NCBI RefSeq assembly: GCF_004349105.1 | Contig: NZ_SMLB01000006.1 | Coordinates: 62,001-126,000 of the forward strand | DNA: 64,000 bases | From: Jiangella aurantiaca | Lineage (GTDB): Bacteria; Actinomycetota; Actinomycetes; Jiangellales; Jiangellaceae | Direction: 5' to 3' | Part shown: positions 53,183 to 61,864 of the stretch, piece by piece | Layout of the letters: every line of letters begins with the position of its first letter | Position numbering within the stretch: position 1 is the stretch's first letter | Translations under genes and position numbers: made by a program | Notes under the pieces: model-generated | Database searches by the model: none | Seen by the model: only the letters and a program-made list of their open reading frames with translations | What the model was told of the DNA's origin: nothing

Positions 53183-54384
53183 CCATCGATCCGGCCCGTG
53201 ACGTCCTCGGGTTCGCCCGGCGGCTCGCGGCGGACGGCGTCGACGTCCCGCCGACGCGGGTGCACGCGATGTTCGAGGCGCTCGACGTGCTGGGCGCCGG
53301 CTCGCTGCGATCGGTCTACTGGGCCGGGCGGGTGACGCTGTGCGGGTCGCCGGAGGACGTCGAGCGGTACGACCGCGTGTTCGCCGCCTACTTCGGCCGC
53401 CGGCCCGGCCGCCCGGCGCGGCGGGTCACCGTCCCGCCGGTCACCCGGCTGGTCGCCCTGCCGGTCGACGCGGGCGACGGCGCCCGCGACGGCGACGAGG
53501 CCGATCCGGACCGGCAGTGGGTCGCCACCTCCAGCCGCGTCGAGGTGCTCCGGCACCGCGACGTGTCAACGCTCGGCCCGGCGGACCGCGCCGAGGTCGG
53601 CCGCTACGTCAGCGCGCTGCTGCCGGCCGCCCCCGACCGCACCACCCGCCGGCTGCGCCCGTCGCCGTCGGGGCCGGTCGACGCCCGCCGCACGGTCCGC
53701 AGCATGCTGCGCCACGGCGGCGAGCCGGTCGACCTTCGGCGGCACCGGCACGGACGGCGGCAGCGGCGGCTGGTCTTCCTCATCGACGTCAGTGGATCGA
53801 TGGCGCCGTACGCCGAGACCCTGCTGCGCTTCGCCCACGCCGCCTGCCGGGTCCGTCCCGGGACGGAGGTGTTCACCGTCGGGACCCGGCTCACGCGGGT
53901 CACGCGTGAGCTGCGCCGACGCGAGCCGGCGGCGGCGCTGGCGGCGGCATCGTCGGCCATCGACGACTGGAGCGGCGGTACCCGGCTGGGCGACGAGCTG
54001 AAGGAGTTCCTCGACCGCTGGGGGCAGCGCGGGACCGCCCGTGGCGCCGTCGTCGTCATCGGCAGCGACGGCTGGGAGCGCGGCGACCCGGCGTTGCTCG
54101 CCACCCAGATGGCCCGGCTGGCGCGGCTGGCCCGGCGCATCGTCTGGGTGAATCCGCACCGGGGATATCACGGATACAGTCCTAGTACCGGCGGCATGCG
54201 GGCCGCGCTCCCGTACGTCGACCGGCTCGTGGCCGGCCACTCGCTCGGCGCGATGGAGGAGCTGGCCGGGCTGCTCGGCGGACGCGACCCGCGGGAGCGG
54301 GTACGACTCGTCTGGGGGATCGCCGGGCGCCGACCGCGAGGTCCCAGCCGGGGGCGGGTCCCGCAAGGAAAAGGGGAGGCGTGA
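53179..54384 (+). CDS. VWA-domain protein (CoxE-like)
   Basis: 401 aa, starting at ATG 53179. The C-terminal half is a von Willebrand A domain with MIDAS motif DVSGS (203-207). The N-terminal half is the helical CoxE-type region. Family partner of the MoxR ATPase in maturation of CO-dehydrogenase-like enzymes. Confidence 0.88.
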   Translation: MTIDPARDVLGFARRLAADGVDVPPTRVHAMFEALDVLGAGSLRSVYWAGRVTLCGSPEDVERYDRVFAAYFGRRPGRPARRVTVPPVTRLVALPVDAGDGARDGDEADPDRQWVATSSRVEVLRHRDVSTLGPADRAEVGRYVSALLPAAPDRTTRRLRPSPSGPVDARRTVRSMLRHGGEPVDLRRHRHGRRQRRLVFLIDVSGSMAPYAETLLRFAHAACRVRPGTEVFTVGTRLTRVTRELRRREPAAALAAASSAIDDWSGGTRLGDELKEFLDRWGQRGTARGAVVVIGSDGWERGDPALLATQMARLARLARRIVWVNPHRGYHGYSPSTGGMRAALPYVDRLVAGHSLGAMEELAGLLGGRDPRERVRLVWGIAGRRPRGPSRGRVPQGKGEA

Positions 54385-55505
54385 CGGTGCAAGACGTCAT
54401 GCGGGAGCTGGTGACCGCCGTCCGCGACGGCGAGCGGACCGGGCTGGTCACCGTCGTCAGCACGTTCCAGTCCGCGCCCCGCCAGCCCGGCGCGTCGATG
54501 GCCGTCACCCACGCCGGCGAGGCGGTCGGCAGCGTCTCCGGCGGCTGCATCGAGGGCGCCGTGTACGAGCTGGCGCAGGAGGTCATGGCCGGCCGGCCGC
54601 CGGTGCTGCAGCGCTACGGCGTCAGCGACGACGACGCGTTCGCGGTCGGGCTGACCTGCGGCGGGATCATTGACGTGTTCGTCGAGGCGGTGGACCGCGA
54701 GACGTTCCCGTCGCTCGTGGAGGTCGCGGAGAGTGTCGAGGCGTCCTCGCCGGTCGCGGTCGCGACCGTGGTCGCCGGGCCGGGGCAGATCGGCGCGCAC
54801 CTGGTCGTCTGGCCCGACCACACGGCCGGGACCCTCGGCGGGCAGCGGCTCGACGACGCCGTCGCCGACGACGCCCGCGGCATGCTCGACCAGGGCATGA
54901 CCGGTATCCGCCGCTACGGCGCCTCCGGCGAACGGCGGCTGGACGACCTCCAGGTGTTCGTGCAGTCGTTCGCGCCGCGGCCGCGGATGCTGGTCTTCGG
55001 GGCCATCGACTTCGCCGCGGCGCTGGTCCGGGTCGGCCGGTTCCTCGGTTACCACGTGACGGTGTGCGATGCCAGGCCGGTGTTCGCGACGTCGCGCCGG
55101 TTCCCCGACGCCGACGAGGTCGTGGTCCAGTGGCCGCACGACTACCTCGCATCGACGACCGTCGATTCGCGGACCGTGATCTGCGTGCTCACCCACGACC
55201 CCAAGTTCGACGTGCCGCTGCTGGCCGCCGCGGTCCGCACGCCGGCCGCGTACATCGGGGTCATGGGCTCGCGGCGCACTCACGACGACCGGCTGGCCCG
55301 GCTGCGGTCGGAGGGTTTGACCGATGCGGAGCTGGCGCGGCTGGCGTCGCCGCTGGGCCTGGACATCGGCGCCCGGACGCCGGAGGAGACGGCGGTGTCG
55401 ATCGCCGCCGAGATCATCGCGTCGCGGTGGGGCGGTTCGGGCCGTCGGCTGCGCGACACCAACGGGCCGATCCACCGTGAACCGCTCGCGGCGGATGTCG
55501 GCTGA
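54381..55505 (+). CDS. XdhC/CoxI-family Mo-cofactor maturation protein
   Basis: 374 aa, GTG start (GTGA overlap). XdhC N-terminal domain: STFQSAPRQPGASMAVTHAGEAVGSVSGGCIEG with the conserved Cys in SGGCIEG and LTCGG. C-terminal Rossmann domain: MLVFGAIDFAAALVRVGRFLGYHVTVCDARPVFAT, YIGVMGSRRTHDDR. It binds and sulfurates Moco for insertion into xanthine-dehydrogenase-type enzymes. Confidence 0.92.
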   Translation: MTVQDVMRELVTAVRDGERTGLVTVVSTFQSAPRQPGASMAVTHAGEAVGSVSGGCIEGAVYELAQEVMAGRPPVLQRYGVSDDDAFAVGLTCGGIIDVFVEAVDRETFPSLVEVAESVEASSPVAVATVVAGPGQIGAHLVVWPDHTAGTLGGQRLDDAVADDARGMLDQGMTGIRRYGASGERRLDDLQVFVQSFAPRPRMLVFGAIDFAAALVRVGRFLGYHVTVCDARPVFATSRRFPDADEVVVQWPHDYLASTTVDSRTVICVLTHDPKFDVPLLAAAVRTPAAYIGVMGSRRTHDDRLARLRSEGLTDAELARLASPLGLDIGARTPEETAVSIAAEIIASRWGGSGRRLRDTNGPIHREPLAADVG

Positions 55506-56073
55506 GGCCGCGGGCCACGTCGCCGGGCTCATCCTCGCGGCGGGCTCCGGCTCCCGGTACGGCGCGCCGAAGGCGCTGGTCGAGTACGAGGGGGAGCGGC
55601 TGGTCGACCGCGCGGCGCGGCTGCTGTCCGGTGGCGGCTGCTCGCCGGTGGTCGTGGTGTCCGGCGCGGTTCCCCTGACCGTGCCCGGCACGATCGTCGT
55701 GCACAACCCCGACTGGGCGACCGGGATGGGGTCGTCGCTGCGCGCCGGGCTGCGGGCACTGAGCTGGTCGGCGGCGGAGGCGGTGGTCGTCGCCCTGGTC
55801 GACCAGCCCTGGGTTGGGGTGGAGGCGGTGACGCGGCTCCGTGCGGCGTGGTCGTCGTCGGCTGGCGGGGTGTCGGTCGCGGTGGCGACCTACGACGGTG
55901 TGCGTGGCAACCCCGTCCTGCTGTCCCGAGGCGTCTGGGACGAGGTCGCGGCGCTGGCCGAGGGCGACGTCGGCGCTCGTCCATTCCTGGCGGCCCACCC
56001 CGACCTGGTGATCCCCGTCGACTGCACCGGCACCGGCACCCCATTCGACGTCGACACTCCCGCCGACCTCTAG
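55495..56073 (+). CDS. MobA/MocA-like nucleotidyltransferase
   Basis: 192 aa from ATG 55495, overlapping xdhC by 11 bp. NTP-transferase motif GLILAAGSGSRYGAPKAL, then MGSSLRAGL, LVDQPWVG, GNPVLL and DVDTPADL. It attaches CMP or GMP to molybdopterin. Last of the four maturation genes. Confidence 0.88.
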   Translation: MSAEAAGHVAGLILAAGSGSRYGAPKALVEYEGERLVDRAARLLSGGGCSPVVVVSGAVPLTVPGTIVVHNPDWATGMGSSLRAGLRALSWSAAEAVVVALVDQPWVGVEAVTRLRAAWSSSAGGVSVAVATYDGVRGNPVLLSRGVWDEVAALAEGDVGARPFLAAHPDLVIPVDCTGTGTPFDVDTPADL

Positions 56074-56175
56074 CCGTGAAGCTGCGGTCGGGCCATCACC
56101 ACGCTTCCTCGAGCGTCAACACGATTGCAGGCGTGGTGCGCTCCAGAGAACGTGGTGACATGCCCCGGATCGTCG

Positions 56176-57660
56176 TCACCCATCACGGCGGCTCACGTGA
56201 GAAGCGCCCGCGGACCGGATCGGAGAGCCCGGAACTTCCGGAGCGGGACGTGGGGCGAGTGGGGGAGCGGCGGCGGCCAGGGCGGAGAGGGCCGACGTGA
56301 AGCACTCCATCGGGGGCTGGACGAGGCCGGCGCCGACCTGGCCCGTCCCGGCGACCCGGCCGGCGATCCCGGTGTTGATCTGTGGCAACACGCCGGTCCG
56401 GGTCACCAGCGTGACGTCGATGCCGGTCGGTGCGCCGCGGAACTCCAGGATCGGGATCGCGTACGCCGGGTTCTCGCCGATGGTGATCTCGTACATCAGC
56501 CGGCTGGTCGCCAACGCGTCCGGCACCGACCCGCCGACGAACCGGACGATCGCCGGCGCGGCGGCCATCGCGAACCCGCCCAGCCCGATCGTCTCGGTGA
56601 TCGCGGAGTCGCCGATGTCCGGGTTCGCGTCGTCGGGGCCGAACGCGCCCAGGTAGAGGCCCTCAGGCGTACTCGCCGGCGCCGTGAACCACCGCCCGCC
56701 GGTCCCGGACACCTGGATGCCGAAGTCGGTGCCGTTGCGGGCCATCGTGGTGACGACGGTGCAACCGGGGAGGTCCGCGGCCGCCGAGGTCTGCAGCTTC
56801 CCGGCCGGCATGACGAGGTTGAGGAAGAAGTGGTCGTTCCCGCCGACGAACTCCGCCACCGCCGCGACGTCCGACGACGGCGCGCCGCCATCGACCAGCG
56901 CGGGCAGCAGGTCGCGCAGCAGCATCAGCGTGCCGGCGCGGTTGCGGTTGTGGCCCTCGTCGCCCATCTGGACCATCTGCGCGATGATCCCTTTGACGTC
57001 GATCCGCTCGCGCCGGCGGACGGCCGCCTGCAGCAGCGGCCCCAGGACGGACGCCATCCAGCGCAGCCGGTCGACGACGTCCGGCCCATACGCGCCGTAG
57101 CGCAGCACCGTCCCGAGGCCCTCGTTCAGCGAGCACCACGCCGTGCGCCCGGTGGCCTCGTCGCGCAGTTCGAACAGCCACATCGACGGCGACACGACCC
57201 CGGCCATCGGGCCGACACCGCCGCTGTCGTGACACGGCGCCCATTCCACCCCGTCGCCCGCGGCCAGCAGAGCTTCAGCCGAGGACGGCGTCGCGGCCAG
57301 GCCCTCGAACAGTGCCGCACCGATCAGCGCGCCACGCAGCGGCCCGGACGCCCGCTCCCACGTGATCGGTGGCCCGGCGTGCAGGAACTGCCCGGACTCG
57401 AGCCCGAGCACCTCGCGGGCCGGACGGACGTCGACGAGGTCGGCGCCCGCGGCGAGCATCCGGGACAGCGCCAGCGCGTTCGCGTCCGGCCGCCGCGGGT
57501 CGGCGAGCACCCTGGCGAGGTGGTCCTCCGTCCCGGCCACCGGCGGCCGCCAGTCGACCGTCGTCACCGGCACCGCCTGGGCAGCCAGCGCGTTCGCGAA
57601 CAGGTCGACGCCGGCGCTGACGACGCGCGGCTCCTCACGCAGCAGATCAGTCACCGCCAC
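56176..57660 (-). CDS. allG: DUF1116 protein, predicted oxamate carbamoyltransferase subunit AllG (YlbE)
   Basis: 494 aa; ATG 57660 overlaps the fdrA 3' end by 14 bp. DUF1116 features: WAPCHDSGGVGPMAGVVSPSMW, CSLNEGLGTVLRYGAYG, FEGLAATPSSAEALLAAGDGV, GNDHFFLNLVMPAGK, TVVTTMARNGTDFGIQVSG. In E. coli FdrA/AllF, YlbE/AllG and YlbF/AllH together form the oxamate carbamoyltransferase that converts oxalurate and phosphate to oxamate and carbamoyl phosphate. Only one DUF1116 copy is present here. The function is assigned by family and context. Confidence 0.82.
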   Translation of the reverse strand: MAVTDLLREEPRVVSAGVDLFANALAAQAVPVTTVDWRPPVAGTEDHLARVLADPRRPDANALALSRMLAAGADLVDVRPAREVLGLESGQFLHAGPPITWERASGPLRGALIGAALFEGLAATPSSAEALLAAGDGVEWAPCHDSGGVGPMAGVVSPSMWLFELRDEATGRTAWCSLNEGLGTVLRYGAYGPDVVDRLRWMASVLGPLLQAAVRRRERIDVKGIIAQMVQMGDEGHNRNRAGTLMLLRDLLPALVDGGAPSSDVAAVAEFVGGNDHFFLNLVMPAGKLQTSAAADLPGCTVVTTMARNGTDFGIQVSGTGGRWFTAPASTPEGLYLGAFGPDDANPDIGDSAITETIGLGGFAMAAAPAIVRFVGGSVPDALATSRLMYEITIGENPAYAIPILEFRGAPTGIDVTLVTRTGVLPQINTGIAGRVAGTGQVGAGLVQPPMECFTSALSALAAAAPPLAPRPAPEVPGSPIRSAGASHVSRRDG

Positions 57661-59143
57661 CCCCGTTCACCAGCGCGATCGCCGCCCGGGCGGCCGCGGC
57701 GTTGGACAGGTGCACTGACGCCCCGGCGTCGCGCAGCGCCCGCGCCTGCTCCTCCAGCCCCTGCGGGTCGTCGGCGGAGCCGATCAGCGCGACGACGACG
57801 GCGAGGTCACGGCCGCGCGCCCCGGCGACGTTGCGGGCCCGGACAATCGCCTGCGCCAGCTCGGCGGCCGGATCCGGGTGCGCGCCATGGCCCAGCACGA
57901 CGTCGAGCAGGACGACGCCACACGATGGGTCGCGGGCCTCGGCCAGCAGCCGCTCGATCCGCAGCGAGTTGTCGATCATCGGGTGCGGCCGGCCGCGGGT
58001 CATCTCGTCGTCGCCGAAGTCGATCATCGTGTGCCCCTTGGACGGCAGCCCCGGCTCGAGCGCCCACGACGGCTCCAGCGGGATGTTCGAGAGCACCGGC
58101 CCGAGCGCCGCGCTGACCAGCAGCATCGCCTCGTCGCAGAGCGTGCCGCCGGCGAACAGGCCGCGGACGTGCGGGTACGGACCGGCGACCGGCGCCGTCG
58201 ACGGCCACGACCGCGGCGCGCGCCACTCGGCGCCGGCGGTGGTCACGACGGTCTGCGCGACGGCGGTGAGGTCTGGCCGGCCAGGTCCGAGCAGCGCGAG
58301 GACGACCGGTTTGCCGAGCTTCTCGGCCCGCTCCCGGACGGAGTCGGCCACCTCCGGCGCGGGCGGTTTGCTCACCACGACCACGACCTCGGTCGCGTCG
58401 TCGTCGGCCAGCAGGTCCAACGCCGCCAGGGTCGACGCGCCGCCGACCGCGGCGGACAGGTCGCGCCCGCCGACGCCGAGGCAGTGGCTGATGCCGACGC
58501 CCGCGCCGTCGAGCAGGCCGAGCAGTTGCTGTGCGCCGGTCCCGGACGCCGCGACGATGCCGACCGGCCCCGGCCGCACGACGTTCGCGAACCCGAAGCC
58601 GACGCCGCCGACCACTGCCGTCCCGCAGTCCGGCCCCATGACCAGCAGACCGCGCTCGTGAGCCTCCTGCTTGAGCCGGACCTCCTGCTCGACCGGCACG
58701 TTGTCGGAGAACACGACGACGTGCAGGCCGTGCTGCAGCGCGTCCATCGCGTCGGAGAACGCGTACGGCCCCGGCGTGGAGACGAACGCGACGGTGGCGC
58801 CGTCGCGGCGGGCGGCCGAGCCGACGGTGCGCGGCGCGGCCGCGGCGCCGAAACCACCCGCCCCGGAGTCCTCGGACGAGCGGGCGGCCAGCGCCGACTC
58901 CACGCGGGCCAGCGCCCGGCCGAGTGCGGCGTCGTCGTCCGCCGTCACGCCGATGACCAGGTCGTTCGGGCTCGCCGTGGGCACGTCGAAGCCCATGCCG
59001 CCGAGCAGGTCGAGGTTGAGCTGGGTGGCCATCGCGACGAGCGCGCCGCCGACCCCCTCCTCGCCCTGGACCGCCTGGCTGACCTGCATCAATGTCACTG
59101 AGTCGTGGTAGGTGCCGGCGCGCACCTCGACGTGTCTGATCAC
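57647..59143 (-). CDS. fdrA: FdrA-family protein, predicted oxamate carbamoyltransferase subunit AllF
   Basis: 498 aa, GTG start in a GTGA overlap with allH. Succinyl-CoA-synthetase-like CoA-ligase domains: VVFSDNVPVEQEVRLKQEA, GPDCGTAVVGGVGFGFANVV, GIVAASGTGAQQLLGLLDG, and ATP-citrate-lyase-like ALLGPGRPDLTAVAQ. It begins with RAGTYHDSVTLMQVSQAVQ as FdrA proteins do. Middle gene of the predicted allHFG transcript. Confidence 0.88.
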   Translation of the reverse strand: MIRHVEVRAGTYHDSVTLMQVSQAVQGEEGVGGALVAMATQLNLDLLGGMGFDVPTASPNDLVIGVTADDDAALGRALARVESALAARSSEDSGAGGFGAAAAPRTVGSAARRDGATVAFVSTPGPYAFSDAMDALQHGLHVVVFSDNVPVEQEVRLKQEAHERGLLVMGPDCGTAVVGGVGFGFANVVRPGPVGIVAASGTGAQQLLGLLDGAGVGISHCLGVGGRDLSAAVGGASTLAALDLLADDDATEVVVVVSKPPAPEVADSVRERAEKLGKPVVLALLGPGRPDLTAVAQTVVTTAGAEWRAPRSWPSTAPVAGPYPHVRGLFAGGTLCDEAMLLVSAALGPVLSNIPLEPSWALEPGLPSKGHTMIDFGDDEMTRGRPHPMIDNSLRIERLLAEARDPSCGVVLLDVVLGHGAHPDPAAELAQAIVRARNVAGARGRDLAVVVALIGSADDPQGLEEQARALRDAGASVHLSNAAAARAAIALVNGGGGD

Positions 59144-60012
59144 CGCGCGGTCCCCGCGAGCGCAGCCAGCGCGACCCGCGCGCCCAGCCGCAGCGCCGCC
59201 CCTGACGTGTGGCCGACGGCGAGCAGCCGCCGCTCGGCCACGCCGACGTCGCCGCGGTCCGCGCCGAGCGCGGCCAGGTACGCGGTGAGCTGCGGGACGG
59301 CCAGCCCGCGGGCCGCGTAGTGCAGCAGACCGGCGGAGACGGCGGTGGTCCGGTGCAGTGGCCCGGCGGCCTCGACGGCGGCGGCCAGCCGTTTCGCGGC
59401 GCGCGGTCCGGCGGCGGTGGCGACCACCAGCGCGCCGGCGAGCACGTCGTCGCCGGCCGGGGTCAGGCCGGGGCCGAGCCCCAGCAGCCCGCCGACCGCG
59501 TCGGCGAGCTCGTCGTCGTCACCGCAGAGCAGCGCCAGGCCGAGCCGCCCGGCGGCAGCGACGACCCCACCGTCGAGCCCGGGCCGGTCCACCTGTCCGG
59601 CGGTGCGCTGACGGGCCAGCGCCACGTCGCCGATGACGGCCGGCCGCGTCCGCCACCAGCGCCCGACGGTGACGACGGCGCCGTCGGACTCGTCGCCGAT
59701 GCGCACCTCGCCCTCGCCCACCAGCGCCGGGTGACCGGGCCGGAGCCCGGACACCGGCCACGGCGTGACGACGGCGCACGGCAGACGCACGGCGGCCGGG
59801 CCGGTGAGGCACAGCAGCACCGGCCCGGCGCCGTGGTCGACCAGGACGGCGGTCAGCGTGCGGGTGGCGGCCACGACCTCCCCGGTGAGCCGTGGACCCC
59901 CCACGAGGGCGGCGACGGCGGTGCTCGCGGCGCCCGGCAGGACCTGCCGTGACGCGTCACCCGGCCACGGCCGGATGGCCCGGACCCCGGTCGGGACCGT
60001 CGGTGCCGGCAC
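59140..60012 (-). CDS. allH: DUF2877 protein, predicted oxamate carbamoyltransferase subunit AllH
   Basis: 290 aa; likely GTG 60012. DUF2877 signature LGLGPGLTPAGDDVLAGALVVATA near residues 180-205. First gene of the operon, reading away from the pucR-type gene with 76 bp between the starts. Small, required third component in E. coli. Confidence 0.82.
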   Translation of the reverse strand: MPAPTVPTGVRAIRPWPGDASRQVLPGAASTAVAALVGGPRLTGEVVAATRTLTAVLVDHGAGPVLLCLTGPAAVRLPCAVVTPWPVSGLRPGHPALVGEGEVRIGDESDGAVVTVGRWWRTRPAVIGDVALARQRTAGQVDRPGLDGGVVAAAGRLGLALLCGDDDELADAVGGLLGLGPGLTPAGDDVLAGALVVATAAGPRAAKRLAAAVEAAGPLHRTTAVSAGLLHYAARGLAVPQLTAYLAALGADRGDVGVAERRLLAVGHTSGAALRLGARVALAALAGTAR

Positions 60013-60062
60013 TCGCGACCTCCGTTCCGTCCAAGATCACCTGAACTGGGACTGCCACGAAC

Positions 60063-60079
60063 GTAGCGGGGACCGCTAC
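60063..60079. promoter_or_regulatory. GTAGCGG-N3-CCGCTAC inverted repeat, candidate PucR-type operator
   Basis: Perfect 7-bp arms in the 76-bp divergent gap between allH and the PucR-type gene, 9 bp before the latter's ATG. It is ideally placed to autoregulate and to control allHFG. Confidence 0.5.
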
Positions 60080-60088
60080 CGTCATCGC

Positions 60089-61804
60089 ATGGGCAAACTT
60101 GCCAACGATCCGGCCCCGGGTTCGCCGGAGTTGCCAGCGGCCGGCGGCAAGTGGTCGTCGCGCGCCGTGGCAGGGTTGACGGTGCGCAAGGCGATGGAGA
60201 TCCCCGCGTTGGCCGGCGCGCGGCTGCTGGCGGGGGAGGACGGCCTGGACCGCGTCGTCCAGCGCGCCAACATCATGGAGGTGCCGGACATCCTGCCGTG
60301 GGTGAAGCCGCACGAGCTGCTGCTCACGACCGGATACCCCCTGCGCAACACCCCGCAGGGCCTGCCCGGCCTCGTCGCCGAGCTGGACGCGCGCGGGCTG
60401 GCCGCGCTCGGCGTCAAGCTGCATCGCTACCTCGACGCGCTGCCGGAGGAGATGGTCCACGAGGCTGATCGGCTCGGCCTGCCGCTGTTGCTGCTGCCCG
60501 ACGCCGTCGGGTTCGACGACATCCTCAACCAGGTGCTCACCGGCGTGCTGAACAAGCAGGCGGCGGCGCTGGAACGGTCCTGGGAGGTGCACCACGCGCT
60601 GCTGTCGGTGGTGCTCGAGGGGGGCGGGCTGACCGAGCTGGTCACGAAGACGGCCGCGGTGCTCGGGGTGCCGGTCATGGTGACGACGGCTGACGGGCGG
60701 GTGCTGGCCGAGGGCGGCAACGTCGACGACCTCGGGTCATGGCGGCACACGCCGTGCTTCGACACGTCCGGCCGGTTCCGCACCGAGTATGAGCCCGGCG
60801 GCGTCCATTCCCATGTGGACGTGCCCGGCTGGCACGCCGTCGTGTCGATCGTCGCCGGCCGGGTCGACCACGGGCGCATCGTCGCGTTCGCCCGGCACCG
60901 CGCCCTCGACGACGCCGACGTCAACGTGCTGGAGCGGGCCGCGACGGTCGCCGCGCTGGCGGTGAACAAGCAACTCGCCGTCACCGCCGTCGAGAGCAAG
61001 TACCGCGGCGACTTCCTGCGCGACGTGCTGTCCGGCCGGGCCGGCGATCGGGAGCGGATCGTGGCGCACTGCGAGTCGCTCGGCTGGGACGTCGGCCGCG
61101 ACCTCGTCGTCGTCGTGGCCGAACTGGACCCGGAGAGCGGGCCGGCCGCGTCGTCGGGGCTGCAGCTGCGGCCGGTGCAGGAGCGGTTCACCGTGGCGTG
61201 GCAGTCGGTCGTGCAGCGGCGGGACCCGAAGGCCGCCGTCGTGGGCTTCGCGCAGGAGGTGGTCGCGCTGCTGCCGGTGGGGCCCCGGGCAGCCGACCCG
61301 GAATCCGCCGTCCGCGACGTCGTCCGCCAGGTCGCCGGCGACGGTGGCGGCGGCCGGCGCTCGTTCTCCACCGGCGTCAGCCGCGTCGTCGACGACCCCT
61401 CGCGCCTGCCGGTCGGGTACGAGCAGGCCCGCCGCGCTGTCGACGTCGGGCGGCAGATGAACGGCCGCGGGTCGTTGGCACATTTCGACAGCCTGGGCTC
61501 GTTCCGGCTGCTCAGCCAGATCGAGGACCGCGAGGAGCTGCGCGGCTTCGTCCGCGAGACCCTGCACGGCCTCGCCGCCGAGGACGACCCCGAGATGGAG
61601 GACCTGCGGCACACGCTCAAGGTGCTGCTCGACACCAACCTCAACGTCGCCGAGGCGGCCCGGCAGCTGCACTTCCACTACAACACGCTGCGCTACCGCA
61701 TCAGCAAGCTGGAACGCATGCTCGGCCCGTTCACCACCGACCCCGAGCTGCGGCTGGACCTCGCGCTGGCGCTCAAGGTGCTGCAGATGCGCGGGCTCAG
61801 CTGA
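60089..61804 (+). CDS. PucR-family transcriptional regulator
   Basis: 571 aa, starting at ATG 60089. The N-terminal PucR domain spans ~30-150 (LTVRKAMEIPALAGARLLAGEDGLDR, VPDILPWVKPHELLLTTGYPL). The middle GAF/GGDEF-like region is VHHALLSVVLEGGGLTELV through SYEQARRAVDV-like sequence. The C-terminal HTH is LRHTLKVLLDTNLNVAEAARQLHFHYNTLRYRISKLERMLG. The family includes activators of purine and allantoin catabolism. Adjacent allFGH genes support a purine-derived effector. Confidence 0.9.
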   Translation: MGKLANDPAPGSPELPAAGGKWSSRAVAGLTVRKAMEIPALAGARLLAGEDGLDRVVQRANIMEVPDILPWVKPHELLLTTGYPLRNTPQGLPGLVAELDARGLAALGVKLHRYLDALPEEMVHEADRLGLPLLLLPDAVGFDDILNQVLTGVLNKQAAALERSWEVHHALLSVVLEGGGLTELVTKTAAVLGVPVMVTTADGRVLAEGGNVDDLGSWRHTPCFDTSGRFRTEYEPGGVHSHVDVPGWHAVVSIVAGRVDHGRIVAFARHRALDDADVNVLERAATVAALAVNKQLAVTAVESKYRGDFLRDVLSGRAGDRERIVAHCESLGWDVGRDLVVVVAELDPESGPAASSGLQLRPVQERFTVAWQSVVQRRDPKAAVVGFAQEVVALLPVGPRAADPESAVRDVVRQVAGDGGGGRRSFSTGVSRVVDDPSRLPVGYEQARRAVDVGRQMNGRGSLAHFDSLGSFRLLSQIEDREELRGFVRETLHGLAAEDDPEMEDLRHTLKVLLDTNLNVAEAARQLHFHYNTLRYRISKLERMLGPFTTDPELRLDLALALKVLQMRGLS

Positions 61805-61864
61805 GCGCAGACGCGCACCACCCGCACGTCCGGAAGGTGGTCGCGCGCGCCGGCCGAAGCCGGG

